The notes under the pieces were generated by a model, which made no database searches, was not told the origin of the DNA, and saw only the letters and a program-made list of their open reading frames with translations. DNA of 41,083 nucleotides from Mucilaginibacter sp. (GTDB lineage: Bacteria > Bacteroidota > Bacteroidia > Sphingobacteriales > Sphingobacteriaceae), in assembly GCA_016763755.1 (NCBI GenBank), contig JAESTD010000022.1, positions 1 through 41,083 on the forward strand, in the 5' to 3' direction. Made by a program: the position numbers and the translations under genes. Below, in pieces: positions 7,450 through 16,402 of this stretch (its first letter is position 1; every line of letters starts with the position of its first letter).

Positions 7450-9120
7450 GTGTATTTACCTGGTACGGATATTTGCTGTATCTTAATTCAAAATTTTGCT
7501 GCTTTGGAAAATACTCACTCAGTTCTGGTGCTTTGCCTTGGTTTGGTGTTTAGTGTATCCTTACTGGTATTGCTGGCCAATAAACTAAAAATTGCCTATC
7601 CCATATTTTTAACACTGGCCGGTTTACTTATTAGCTTTGTGCCGGGCGTGCCTATCGTCCATATCGATTCAAATTTGGTGTTTCTGGTGATATTGCCACC
7701 TATTTTATATGATGCTGCGCAGAACATGTCGTTAAAGGCCTTATGGCGCTGGCGGCGCATCATCAGCGGCATGTCAATAGGGTTTGTGATATTTACCGCC
7801 GTTGCCGTTGCTTTTGTAAGCCATTGGCTTATTCCGGGCTTTACGCTGGAGCAGGGTTTTCTGTTGGGTGCCATTATTTCGCCGCCCGATGCTGCCGCTG
7901 CTACAGCAGTTTTGCAATATGTAAAGCTACCCAAAGGCATGGTATCTATATTAGAAGGCGAAAGCTTGCTAAACGATGCTACCAGCTTAACTATTTTCAG
8001 GTTTGCGCTGGCGGCTATACTCACCAGTCATTTTTCGTGGGGAGAAGCTGCCGGTGGGTTTGTTTTGGTTGTAATATCTGGCATTGCGATAGGCTTATTG
8101 TTCGGACTGGTGTTTTATGCTATTTATAAATGGCTGCCTACAACTTCTAACCTGGATATCGCAATTTCGCTGGTGATACCTTATATAATATATATAACAG
8201 CAGAGGAACTGCACTCATCAGGCGTGCTTGCCGTAGTGAGCGGTGGTTTATTAATCGCTTATCAAAACCATTTTGTGTTTTCGCACAGCAGCAGGTTACG
8301 GTCGGGGGCATTATGGTCGTCTATTGTGTTTATTTTGAATGCAGTTGTGTTCTTCCTGATCGGTTTGCAATTACCCGATATTACGCGGGGTATCGGGTCT
8401 GTAAGTATGAGCACTGCTTTATTCATCGCCTTAACCATAGCATTGGTTGTAATTGTAGCCAGGGTAATTGCCGGTTTATTTACAGGCGTGTTTACCAAAT
8501 TTATGAGCCGGTACATTACCGTTGCGCAAAATAACCCGGGTTGGCGCAATCCGCTTACCATTAGTTGGGTGGGGATGCGCGGTGTGGTATCACTGGCTTC
8601 GGCATTGTCTATTCCTTTGTTGTTAAAGACTGGCGAAGCCTTTCCGCATCGTAATTTGATATTGTTCATCACCTTTGTTACCATTATTGTTACGCTGGTA
8701 GGGCAGGGACTATTTTTGCCGTTAGTTATCAAAACAGTAAAGCCTGATAACTCCATAGATCAGCGGCCAAACGACCAGCAAATAGTGGAAATTGAATTGA
8801 AACTCATGACCACCGCCATTGCCGAAATGGAAGAGAAGTATGGCGATCAGATGCATAGCAATCCGCTGTTGTTGCATAAGTACGAATTTATGAAGCATAA
8901 GATAGATCTATTGGAATGCTCAGTTAAGGGAGACGGAGAAAGGCAACGTGCAAATAAACTGGTAAGCGAGTTTAGAAAAATTATGACGGCCGTTACCGAA
9001 AAAGAGCGGAGTAAACTCCATTACTTTCGCCGCAAAGATGGCTTTGACGACGACGTGATCCGCAAGATAGAAAACCGGCTGGATCTGGAAGAGGAAAACA
9101 TGCAGGATGACATCGATTAA
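7450..9120 (+). CDS. Na+/H+ antiporter, CPA1 (NhaP/YjcE) family
   Basis: 556 residues: about 12 transmembrane helices over the first 430, then a hydrophilic helical tail of about 115 residues, as in bacterial CPA1 exchangers. Key motifs are ISPPDAAAATAV with the ion-binding Asp at 147, and ILEGESLLNDATSL with the Asn-Asp pair at 175-176. It would exchange cytoplasmic Na+ or K+ for protons across the inner membrane for pH and salt homeostasis. The start is uncertain: 7450 is a GTG, and an in-frame TTG at 7504 would give a shorter protein beginning ENTHSVLVL after the initiator; neither has a clear Shine-Dalgarno. A terminator hairpin 50 bases upstream may influence expression. Confidence 0.9.
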   Translation: MYLPGTDICCILIQNFAALENTHSVLVLCLGLVFSVSLLVLLANKLKIAYPIFLTLAGLLISFVPGVPIVHIDSNLVFLVILPPILYDAAQNMSLKALWRWRRIISGMSIGFVIFTAVAVAFVSHWLIPGFTLEQGFLLGAIISPPDAAAATAVLQYVKLPKGMVSILEGESLLNDATSLTIFRFALAAILTSHFSWGEAAGGFVLVVISGIAIGLLFGLVFYAIYKWLPTTSNLDIAISLVIPYIIYITAEELHSSGVLAVVSGGLLIAYQNHFVFSHSSRLRSGALWSSIVFILNAVVFFLIGLQLPDITRGIGSVSMSTALFIALTIALVVIVARVIAGLFTGVFTKFMSRYITVAQNNPGWRNPLTISWVGMRGVVSLASALSIPLLLKTGEAFPHRNLILFITFVTIIVTLVGQGLFLPLVIKTVKPDNSIDQRPNDQQIVEIELKLMTTAIAEMEEKYGDQMHSNPLLLHKYEFMKHKIDLLECSVKGDGERQRANKLVSEFRKIMTAVTEKERSKLHYFRRKDGFDDDVIRKIENRLDLEEENMQDDID

Positions 9121-9354
9121 CATCAACCATGTCAAAATGTAATAAATAATGGTTGTGTTTTTAAACCTTTAGCTAAACTAATTACGTATAAGTATAAGTT
9201 GAATGTGAAATAAGCTTTTAATTCAAAAGTTCATTTCGGCATTTTTGAGGGTATCTTCTAAATATTTTGTTTCTTATAGGGATAAAATTAATTTAGTAGT
9301 AAATTTTATATAATACGATTATTTTGTAGTTAAATACAGAATATAACTCTGCCT

Positions 9355-10542
9355 ATGGATAACGTTTTTGGGATTGACATCATTCCGGATAATGATGCAG
9401 AACGCGTAGCTGCGCTCGAACATTATCAAATTATTAATACGCACCGCGAAAAAGCTTTTGATAGCATTTGCGCACTTGCCTGCGAATTATTTGGTTGCCC
9501 CATCAGCCATATATCTTTTTTAGATGCCGATACAGAGTACATTAAAGCTGCATGCGGACTTGACGGGATAGCTAAAGTTAGCAGATCGATCGGTTTTTGT
9601 GCGGTTGCCGTACTGGAACCCGAATTGCTGATAGTTGAGGACACGCTTTTAAATAACTTGTTTTCAAACCACCCCTACGTTGTCGACAAACTTCAGATAC
9701 GTTTCTATGCGGGCGCACCTATAATAACTCCTGATGGTTTCATAATCGGTACAATTTGCCTTATCGATACAGCGCCAAGAAAATTTTCTGACAGCGAGAA
9801 GCGGATACTCAAGAAATTGGCTAACCTGGTAATGGAGCAAACTGAACTACGATACAATAATCTGTCGCTGATACAACAGCGCGATGAGTTTATAGCGATT
9901 GCAAGCCACGAAATGCGTACGCCGCTCACATCTTTACAAGCTTCCCTGCAATTTATTAATGAGAACAACGATTCGTCTTTAAACGCAACTAACCAACGGA
10001 TGCTGCAGCATGCTTATAGAAATGCGGAAAAACTATCGCACCTGGTAAACGAAATGTTTGAGGCATCGCGTATTGCCGAGCGCCAGTTTAGCATCAATAA
10101 AAGCATCTTCAATTTAGCCGAATTGACAGATAGCTGCTGTGGTGTGTTTACACAAACAGGAAAACATCAGTTAGTAACGCACGGAGAAAAATACATACAA
10201 GTTAATGCCGACAGGCAAAAGATCGAGCAAGTGGTTGTTAACCTGGTTGGTAATGCTGTAAAATATGCGCCGCAATCAAAGATCATATCAATTGACATAG
10301 AGTACCTGGGCAGCGAAGTAAAAATGAGCGTTACCGATACAGGGCCGGGTATTGAGCCGGATAAACTGCCTCATATTTTCCGCCGTTTCTATCGCACAGA
10401 TAATAATTTAACACAAACCGGCCTTGGTCTTGGTCTGTACATTTGTGCCGAAATAATAAGAGAACACGGCGGCGAAATTGGCGTGAGTAGCAATGTTGGC
10501 GAAGGAAGTACTTTCTGGTTTACCTTGCCGCTTAATAGTTAA
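9355..10542 (+). CDS. GAF-domain sensor histidine kinase
   Basis: 395 residues, no transmembrane segment, so a cytosolic sensor. The N-terminal GAF domain spans about 20-160 (DSICALACELFGCPISHISFL, GFCAVAVLEPELLIVED, YAGAPIITPDGFIIGTICLID). It is followed by HisKA with the H-box ASHEMRTPL (phosphoacceptor H185) and HATPase_c with N-box NLVGNAVKYAP, G1 DTGPGI, F-box FRRFYR and G2 GLGLGLYI. All catalytic motifs are intact. No response regulator is adjacent, so it is an orphan kinase whose partner lies elsewhere. GAF kinases of this type often sense small ligands, light or redox; the signal here is unknown. It ends at a terminator shared with the convergent GH106-like gene. Confidence 0.93.
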   Translation: MDNVFGIDIIPDNDAERVAALEHYQIINTHREKAFDSICALACELFGCPISHISFLDADTEYIKAACGLDGIAKVSRSIGFCAVAVLEPELLIVEDTLLNNLFSNHPYVVDKLQIRFYAGAPIITPDGFIIGTICLIDTAPRKFSDSEKRILKKLANLVMEQTELRYNNLSLIQQRDEFIAIASHEMRTPLTSLQASLQFINENNDSSLNATNQRMLQHAYRNAEKLSHLVNEMFEASRIAERQFSINKSIFNLAELTDSCCGVFTQTGKHQLVTHGEKYIQVNADRQKIEQVVVNLVGNAVKYAPQSKIISIDIEYLGSEVKMSVTDTGPGIEPDKLPHIFRRFYRTDNNLTQTGLGLGLYICAEIIREHGGEIGVSSNVGEGSTFWFTLPLNS

Positions 10543-10573
10543 ACTTATCGGCAAAAAGCCGTCTGAGGCAAAT

Positions 10574-10617
10574 AAAGTTGAAGCCCTGCAATGGAAATTG
10601 CAGGGCTTCAACTTTTT
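10574..10617. terminator. bidirectional terminator between histidine kinase and GH106-like gene
   Basis: Perfect 19-bp stem, AAAGTTGAAGCCCTGCAAT (10574-10592) with its complement at 10597-10615, loop GGAA, followed by T on the plus strand. The A-run on the other side makes it work for the convergent gene as well. Confidence 0.9.
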
Positions 10618-10634
10618 AGATACTTGCAGGCTAT

Positions 10635-13600
10635 CTACTTTGCTAAGGTTAGCGTAACCGGGCCTTTCAATTCAGTATCATACAGATCCAGGTCAGGATC
10701 AGGTGCCATTCCCCATGACCACGTTCTGAGCTGGTGCAAGTCGTTTTTCATCGACATGCTGTTTAGCATCAGGTTGCCGATACGAATGCTTATAATGTTC
10801 TTTCCGTTTTTGATCATTTCCTTTGGTACGTTAAATTTAAACGGGGGCCATAATTTACCGCCAACTGATTTGCCGTTTACAAATATCTCGGCCATATAAG
10901 TTACTTTACCGAGATCTATCGTAAGGTTTTGACCGGCTTTGTTGAGCACAACAGTTTTTTCATAATCTACATAACCAGTATATTCATCAAGGCCGTAGGC
11001 AAACCAGCTTTTCAGAGGTAATGATGCTTTGTTTTTAATGAGAAACCTTAGAGGAATTTGCGGTAATTGCTCGTCTTTACTAACGGCGAAGGCAAGTGTT
11101 TTTGCTCCATTTTTAAGATCAACAGAGCCAGCCGCAACTTTTAATAATTTACCATCAACATAAACGGCTATATTTTTCATTTCTGATGGGAAAACCACTG
11201 CACCCGCTCCCGCAGGTATGTTAAGTTGCCAATAGGCGTAGTTTCCGTTAAGCGATTTTATTTCATGCGGTTTGCTATTGCCATTAACTTTAGCACCTTG
11301 TTTCAACGATCCTTTAATGAAAGACGATCGTTTCCAGGTTGAATCGGGCATTGCGTTCTTAAGTAATTCTGGTTGTAAATTATCATTGGCAGAGAAGAAA
11401 GCCCTTGCCGATGTCCTGTAAATCGTATCAACACCGGGGTAGGATACAGTCCATAGCCCATCCAATCGCTGTGTTTTTGTTATTATAGGTTTTTTGGTTT
11501 GGCTTACGACCGAACTGTTCGGGTTAAACGCAAGCCAGTACCCTTCATACGGGTGCAGCGTCAATTTTACCTTACGATAGTCGCCCTCAGTAGTAGCACT
11601 AACTGACCTCACCGAGCCGTTTTCGCAATCCCAAATTTCGGCACCACCTGTACCCTGGGGTAACGATGCTGTAAATGTTTTTTCTACGTTTTCATTGTTC
11701 GCAAACCAGTACAAGTGTGTACTCCCCATTTTTCGGTGTGCGGTATATAAACGACCTGCATTTTCGACATCAATATGCGGCACCTTACTTTTCAAAGCTT
11801 TAGCCAATTGCGCCGACGGATCTTGGGCGGCAGATAAATCTGTGAAGTTTGCACAAGCTTTAGGGGCCGCCATGGCATTGGCAATTACCGGATCCTGTTC
11901 GCCGATCTCTGGCGAACCCTTTGGAAGTTCGCCGAGAACAATGACGTTGCCGCCTCTTTTTGCAAACTCCAGGATATTTGCAGATACCGTCCGGGACATG
12001 ATAGATAAGGGTGGTAACACAATAGTAGAGAAATCATGATCACTAATAGAAAGCACAGGTTTATTACCATTTGCCTTAAGTTCTGCTTTGTTCAGATAAT
12101 AAGTATCACCGATCAAAAAATCTAAGTTGTTTTCATACATTCGTCGCATTGCTCCGGAATATTGGGCTTCAACACGGCCGGTAAACTCATTCCAGGCCCC
12201 ATCGTCTTCTGGATGGTTATAGTCAAATAACTTTTCGGCATTTACCCAAATGCTTTCTTGTGGATTTACAAGCAATATATCGGCTGCCAGCTTGCTCTGC
12301 CTGGTAACAAATGAAGCACGGCGGGCAAAATCAGCCCAGTTATGCAGATATGGCCAATAAGGATTTTCGGTGTACCAATCTGCCGGGAAAGGGATAGTTT
12401 CTGCTTTGCGATTTAGATATACCCCATGCGGAACAATGTGGTTAACGCCATATGATGTTACCGAATTTAAGGTCATTTTCATCATGGCGGGGCTTTGTCC
12501 CCAACCTGCAACGCCCATTATCTCGCTCATAAAAGGGCGGTCTTCAAACTCGGCTACGGTTTGTGTTTCCTTAAAATCATGCACATCCTGCGATTTCATT
12601 AAAAGGCAGTCCGTGCCCGGCATGGTGGCCGTACGGGTAATGCGCATAAAATCGCCTACAGCACCGGCCTGCAATTGTAAGGATTCTTCCCACAAGTTAC
12701 TGATATAGTACATGTTTTTATTGTCGAGCCAGTTAACTACCGGCTTAAAATAGCACTCGTTATAAACATCAGTTACGGTATCAAACCAATCAAAACGTGC
12801 TTTGGCGTACAATCCCTTATTGTCTTTTTCTGTAAGCAGGGGTAGCCATAAGCGTATATCGCGATGCTTTTGAAGTTTGTAAACATCGGCAAGATGATCT
12901 GACCATGCCATATGCCAGCCGTAATCACCCTCGTTATCAACAAAAACACCGGGTATGGTTTTACCTAACTCGTCCGGTATGTTAGCGTTGTATTGGTCAT
13001 GCACCAACGGGATAAAGGCTTTCATAAAACCAGGATCAAGATAATTGACCTTGCCGCCGTCAATGCCTGCATGAAATTGTTTGCTATAAGTATATCCCAC
13101 CCAAGTGCCGGCAGGTGCAGTCCATTTTACAGCATCCTTACTTTCAATGACTGTTAATGAAGATGCATCTATTTTCCCATCGGATAGTTTGGCCGCTACT
13201 GCAAAATCAACAGATGGATAATTTACTGTGTTGCCGCCTTTAACCTCGTAACGTTTCCAAACCAGATATTTTGCTTCCAGCTCGGGGTGTTGTTTAAGAA
13301 CCCGCCCGGCAGCCTGACCGCTTGGCCAGTCGTACTCGTCACAATAGCCAAGGGTAAGGCCATTTTCTTTGGTGGTTTTTACAGCCTCTTTATAGTTATC
13401 AAACCAGGGCTTTTCAAGGTACTGACTGTAGGGTAGAGATGGATATTTGGGGTTTAACCTATCCATAGAACTGCGCGGATGCGCATAGCCGGGGTTTATC
13501 CTTTGCTTAGCCATCTCCTTAACCATGTTGGCAGGCAAATGATCATTGCGCAGGGTATCGTCCCAAAACCAAAAGGCATGCGGTGCATAAAACATAGGTG

Positions 13601-13730
13601 GCTCGGTAAACATCTTGCGAACTGTATTTAGGTCGTTGTACTTTTTTTTCCACTCGGGTTGGCTAAACGCTTTTCCGGCTCCTGTAACTATGAGTAATGA
13701 AAGGATGCTGATTGTTGGAATGATACGCAT
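10635..13730 (-). CDS. GH106-like glycoside hydrolase (putative alpha-L-rhamnosidase)
   Basis: 1031 residues with a cleavable signal peptide (MRIIPTISILSLLIVTGAGKAFSQ), so exported to the periplasm or surface. The N-terminal (beta/alpha)-barrel part starts PPMFYAPHAFWFWDD. A later segment reads NLDFLIGDTYYL...STIVLPPLSIMSRTV...FAKRGGNVIVLGELP and then EIWDCENGSV and DGLWTVSYPG, the order seen in GH106 rhamnosidases. The C-terminus carries a galactose-binding-like beta domain (YTGYVDYEKTVVL, AEIFVNGKSVGGKLWPPFKF). Family assignment is by layout, so a related family is possible and catalytic residues were not mapped. It is the last gene of the minus-strand PUL arm, 48 bases after the GH78-like gene, consistent with sequential removal of rhamnose residues. 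Confidence 0.78.
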   Translation of the reverse strand: MRIIPTISILSLLIVTGAGKAFSQPEWKKKYNDLNTVRKMFTEPPMFYAPHAFWFWDDTLRNDHLPANMVKEMAKQRINPGYAHPRSSMDRLNPKYPSLPYSQYLEKPWFDNYKEAVKTTKENGLTLGYCDEYDWPSGQAAGRVLKQHPELEAKYLVWKRYEVKGGNTVNYPSVDFAVAAKLSDGKIDASSLTVIESKDAVKWTAPAGTWVGYTYSKQFHAGIDGGKVNYLDPGFMKAFIPLVHDQYNANIPDELGKTIPGVFVDNEGDYGWHMAWSDHLADVYKLQKHRDIRLWLPLLTEKDNKGLYAKARFDWFDTVTDVYNECYFKPVVNWLDNKNMYYISNLWEESLQLQAGAVGDFMRITRTATMPGTDCLLMKSQDVHDFKETQTVAEFEDRPFMSEIMGVAGWGQSPAMMKMTLNSVTSYGVNHIVPHGVYLNRKAETIPFPADWYTENPYWPYLHNWADFARRASFVTRQSKLAADILLVNPQESIWVNAEKLFDYNHPEDDGAWNEFTGRVEAQYSGAMRRMYENNLDFLIGDTYYLNKAELKANGNKPVLSISDHDFSTIVLPPLSIMSRTVSANILEFAKRGGNVIVLGELPKGSPEIGEQDPVIANAMAAPKACANFTDLSAAQDPSAQLAKALKSKVPHIDVENAGRLYTAHRKMGSTHLYWFANNENVEKTFTASLPQGTGGAEIWDCENGSVRSVSATTEGDYRKVKLTLHPYEGYWLAFNPNSSVVSQTKKPIITKTQRLDGLWTVSYPGVDTIYRTSARAFFSANDNLQPELLKNAMPDSTWKRSSFIKGSLKQGAKVNGNSKPHEIKSLNGNYAYWQLNIPAGAGAVVFPSEMKNIAVYVDGKLLKVAAGSVDLKNGAKTLAFAVSKDEQLPQIPLRFLIKNKASLPLKSWFAYGLDEYTGYVDYEKTVVLNKAGQNLTIDLGKVTYMAEIFVNGKSVGGKLWPPFKFNVPKEMIKNGKNIISIRIGNLMLNSMSMKNDLHQLRTWSWGMAPDPDLDLYDTELKGPVTLTLAK

Positions 13731-13778
13731 AGGATCAAGGTTTAATTGGTTATCTATTTAATTAAGGTGTCGCTTTAT

Positions 13779-16238
13779 TTAGTCAAAGAACAACCCGCTT
13801 ACCGCAGCATTTTTCCCTCTCACCTGGTTTATCCTCAACCTGATGCTGCCCTTATATTTGAAAGTTAAATACTTACCTTTTTGATAATGTTGCACCAGCT
13901 GTACGGGAGCAAGTAAGTTCAAAGTTTTAAGGTCAAATACCTCAAGGGCACTTCTTCTCTGCTGATCGTCCCAAACCAAAAAGTAAAGTGATATCTCGTG
14001 CTCAGCCGTATCTGTGGCTTCAACATCCATGGTCATTGTTTGCAGGCAGGCCAAAGGGTCTTGGGTTACGATAGTACCAAGGCTGCCGGTGTTGCCCAAC
14101 GTATCGGTCAATACACCTCGGGTTTTAGGAGAGTTTGTAACGTTGAGGTTAGCTTGCCTTTTTAAATTTACTTTCGAGATGAAAGAAGGCAATCTTTCCA
14201 GGTTTTTACCCGTATCCACAAAATTGAACAAAACAAAGCCTTGCTTCCCGAATTTGGATCGCCAGTTGCCGGCTGTTACACTATCCTGTTTAAATTGGTT
14301 AATGGCATAATCCCATTGTGGCTCAACTATCACCTTTAAAGGTTTCTTCGCAGTATAAACCAAACGATACTTATAGTTGCCGGCTTTAAGACTTTTAAAA
14401 CTTGCCGTGCTATCCGTTAGTAAGATGTCGCTTTTTGTGAGAGTCCCCTTTTTCCAGATGACCTTGTTATTAAGGTAGATATCTGTTAAACTGCCAGCCA
14501 ATGGTAGGGTTACCATTTCTGCCTGCGTGCCCTTAGGTACAGATATGGTATTAATGCCTGTATTAAGATCAACGGCAATACTAATTGCCCCAAATGGGGT
14601 AGGCATGCTACCCTTTAGCCAGGTTAGATTTGCGACTGGTCTTGGCGTTATACTAAATCTCTTAAACCCGGGCGATAGCGGTTTAATGCCAAGTATTTCC
14701 TGAGATAACCATTGCGTAACGCCCGAACTCCAGGGGTGTGTAAGGCTGGTGTAACCGCATTGGTTATTTACCGGCGCTCCATTTTTGCCAAGTATGTTAT
14801 TCCAGCTTGGGCGATAAACTTCAAAAAAGGTTGTACCACCGTAATCAAGCTGCCCGCCCCAGCAATCTTTTATAGAGGAGAGTGCATCATCGTATTTATT
14901 TATACCCGCTAACGATTGCAGGATGAAATACTCATTAAATGGAGAGTACGATAACCGGTTTACCCGGCTTGTGAAGTTTTTAGTGTACAGGGAATTTTTT
15001 TCTGTATCTGTAGTAAGCCCGGTATTAATGGCATCAGCAGAAGCATGCAAGCCGGTATTGTTAAACCATGTTTTATCTGCTCTTAACGCTTTCATCTTTT
15101 CAGCAGCGTATGATGAGTACTGCCCGCCAATTTTCTCCTGCCCAAGTACTGATGCAAGTTTGCTAAAAGCCATCCAGCAGCGTATAGCTAAAAACTGATA
15201 GGCCCGTTGTGTTTCGGGGTTAGTAGGGTTCTCGAAGCCGGCCCCGAGGCGTTCGTCCCATCCGTAAAAGTTAAGATCCTTTGGGTCATCGAACATGGCG
15301 TAAGCCTTATCGAGCTTTTTTCTTGCGTTATCTATATATCGTGTTCCAAATGCTTTATCGCCGGAGTAATTTACATAATCAATCAGGCTCAGTACCCAAT
15401 ACAAAGAATAGCTTGGGATAGAATTATCCAATGTAGCAGTGTGGATAAGATTGGTTTTGATCATATCATAGTTACCAAAAGCAACCATGGAAGCTGCCTG
15501 CGATGGATAGGCATCACCCGTCCATGAATGCCTGTCGCTCCGCTCCATTAGTATGGCACCCAGGTAATCTTTCATCAGGTTCAGCTTTACAGTATATGCC
15601 CCGGTGTACCATATTTTTGTAAGCTGATCATCACTGCAAGCGAAGCTGCCCAAATAGTTTACCGGTTTTACCTGGCAAACCAAACGCAGGTTCTTCATCG
15701 CCCAATTACGTTTATGGCTCCCCACATGGATCCAGCCAAAGCGTACACCTTCATATAACTCGGGGTTTAGTTCTAACCTGTACAAATTGCCGTGCTTAAC
15801 AGGCGCAAGTGTTTTTATACGATGTACAGCACCCTGGTTTAAAATGGCCGGTTCATTGTATTCGCTGATGCTGAGCTCAACGTTATCGGGCATATCATCG
15901 GCTTCAAATTCAAGCCACCCGGCGTTGGTCTGTCCAAAATCAAATCGCATTGACCCTGTCCCCGTAATGCCTATGATGTTTTTGCTTCTGAACCTACTCA
16001 TGTCAAAGCTTTTGGGCGTGTTGCTATGGTATGTTTCAGGCTTTAGCGTATAGGTTTGAAGATTGTTGGTAGCGGCTGTATTTTTCCAGTGATAATTAAA
16101 TATCGGGTCGGGTGATGAAGTATTGAAAACTCCTTTTTTTATGGCTGATATGGGTTGATAAACAGGAGCTTGTGCACATAATAACTTTGCGCCACACGTA
16201 AAAAGTAATAGTAAAAGACAAGATAAACTATAACGCAT
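13779..16238 (-). CDS. GH78-like alpha-L-rhamnosidase
   Basis: 819 residues with a signal peptide (MRYSLSCLLLLLFTCGAKLLCAQ). The central six-hairpin barrel contains ERSDRHSWTGDAYPSQ at 232-247, the GH78 counterpart of the conserved acidic D-x-x-R-x-x-x-W-T-G-D region, followed by NYDMIKTNLIHTA and YWVLSLIDYVNYSGD. A beta-sandwich C-domain follows the barrel (PLSPGFKRFSITPRPVANLTWLKGSMPTPFG, typical of the Bac_rhamnosid_C region), then an extra domain of about 190 residues of unknown role. It would hydrolyse terminal alpha-L-rhamnose from a glycan or glycoside outside the cytoplasm. It lies between the redox fusion (164 bases upstream) and the GH106-like gene on one probable transcript. Confidence 0.85.
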   Translation of the reverse strand: MRYSLSCLLLLLFTCGAKLLCAQAPVYQPISAIKKGVFNTSSPDPIFNYHWKNTAATNNLQTYTLKPETYHSNTPKSFDMSRFRSKNIIGITGTGSMRFDFGQTNAGWLEFEADDMPDNVELSISEYNEPAILNQGAVHRIKTLAPVKHGNLYRLELNPELYEGVRFGWIHVGSHKRNWAMKNLRLVCQVKPVNYLGSFACSDDQLTKIWYTGAYTVKLNLMKDYLGAILMERSDRHSWTGDAYPSQAASMVAFGNYDMIKTNLIHTATLDNSIPSYSLYWVLSLIDYVNYSGDKAFGTRYIDNARKKLDKAYAMFDDPKDLNFYGWDERLGAGFENPTNPETQRAYQFLAIRCWMAFSKLASVLGQEKIGGQYSSYAAEKMKALRADKTWFNNTGLHASADAINTGLTTDTEKNSLYTKNFTSRVNRLSYSPFNEYFILQSLAGINKYDDALSSIKDCWGGQLDYGGTTFFEVYRPSWNNILGKNGAPVNNQCGYTSLTHPWSSGVTQWLSQEILGIKPLSPGFKRFSITPRPVANLTWLKGSMPTPFGAISIAVDLNTGINTISVPKGTQAEMVTLPLAGSLTDIYLNNKVIWKKGTLTKSDILLTDSTASFKSLKAGNYKYRLVYTAKKPLKVIVEPQWDYAINQFKQDSVTAGNWRSKFGKQGFVLFNFVDTGKNLERLPSFISKVNLKRQANLNVTNSPKTRGVLTDTLGNTGSLGTIVTQDPLACLQTMTMDVEATDTAEHEISLYFLVWDDQQRRSALEVFDLKTLNLLAPVQLVQHYQKGKYLTFKYKGSIRLRINQVRGKNAAVSGLFFD

Positions 16239-16306
16239 AGGTAGAAATTAAAAGAAGTATAACAGCTGCCACTGCGGTTTACAATGGGCAGAAGGATAAT
16301 TGGTTT

Positions 16307-16334
16307 ATGCGGGTTGTTATTACCCAACCCGCAT
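16307..16334. repeat. intercistronic hairpin between redox fusion and GH78-like gene
   Basis: ATGCGGGTTG (16307-16316) and CAACCCGCAT (16325-16334) form a 10-bp GC-containing stem with an 8-base loop. There is no T-run on either side, so it is more likely an mRNA-stability or attenuating hairpin inside the PUL transcript than a terminator. Confidence 0.5.
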
Positions 16335-16402
16335 TGGCTAAATTAAATGCACAAGGGATAACACACTTGCAACTTTTGATATTTAAGTTTCAGATTTTGT
16401 CA

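Noticed and set aside
16139-16327. Minus-strand 62-codon frame before the GH78-like gene
   Set aside because: Overlaps the signal-peptide region of the GH78-like gene in another frame and crosses the intercistronic hairpin.
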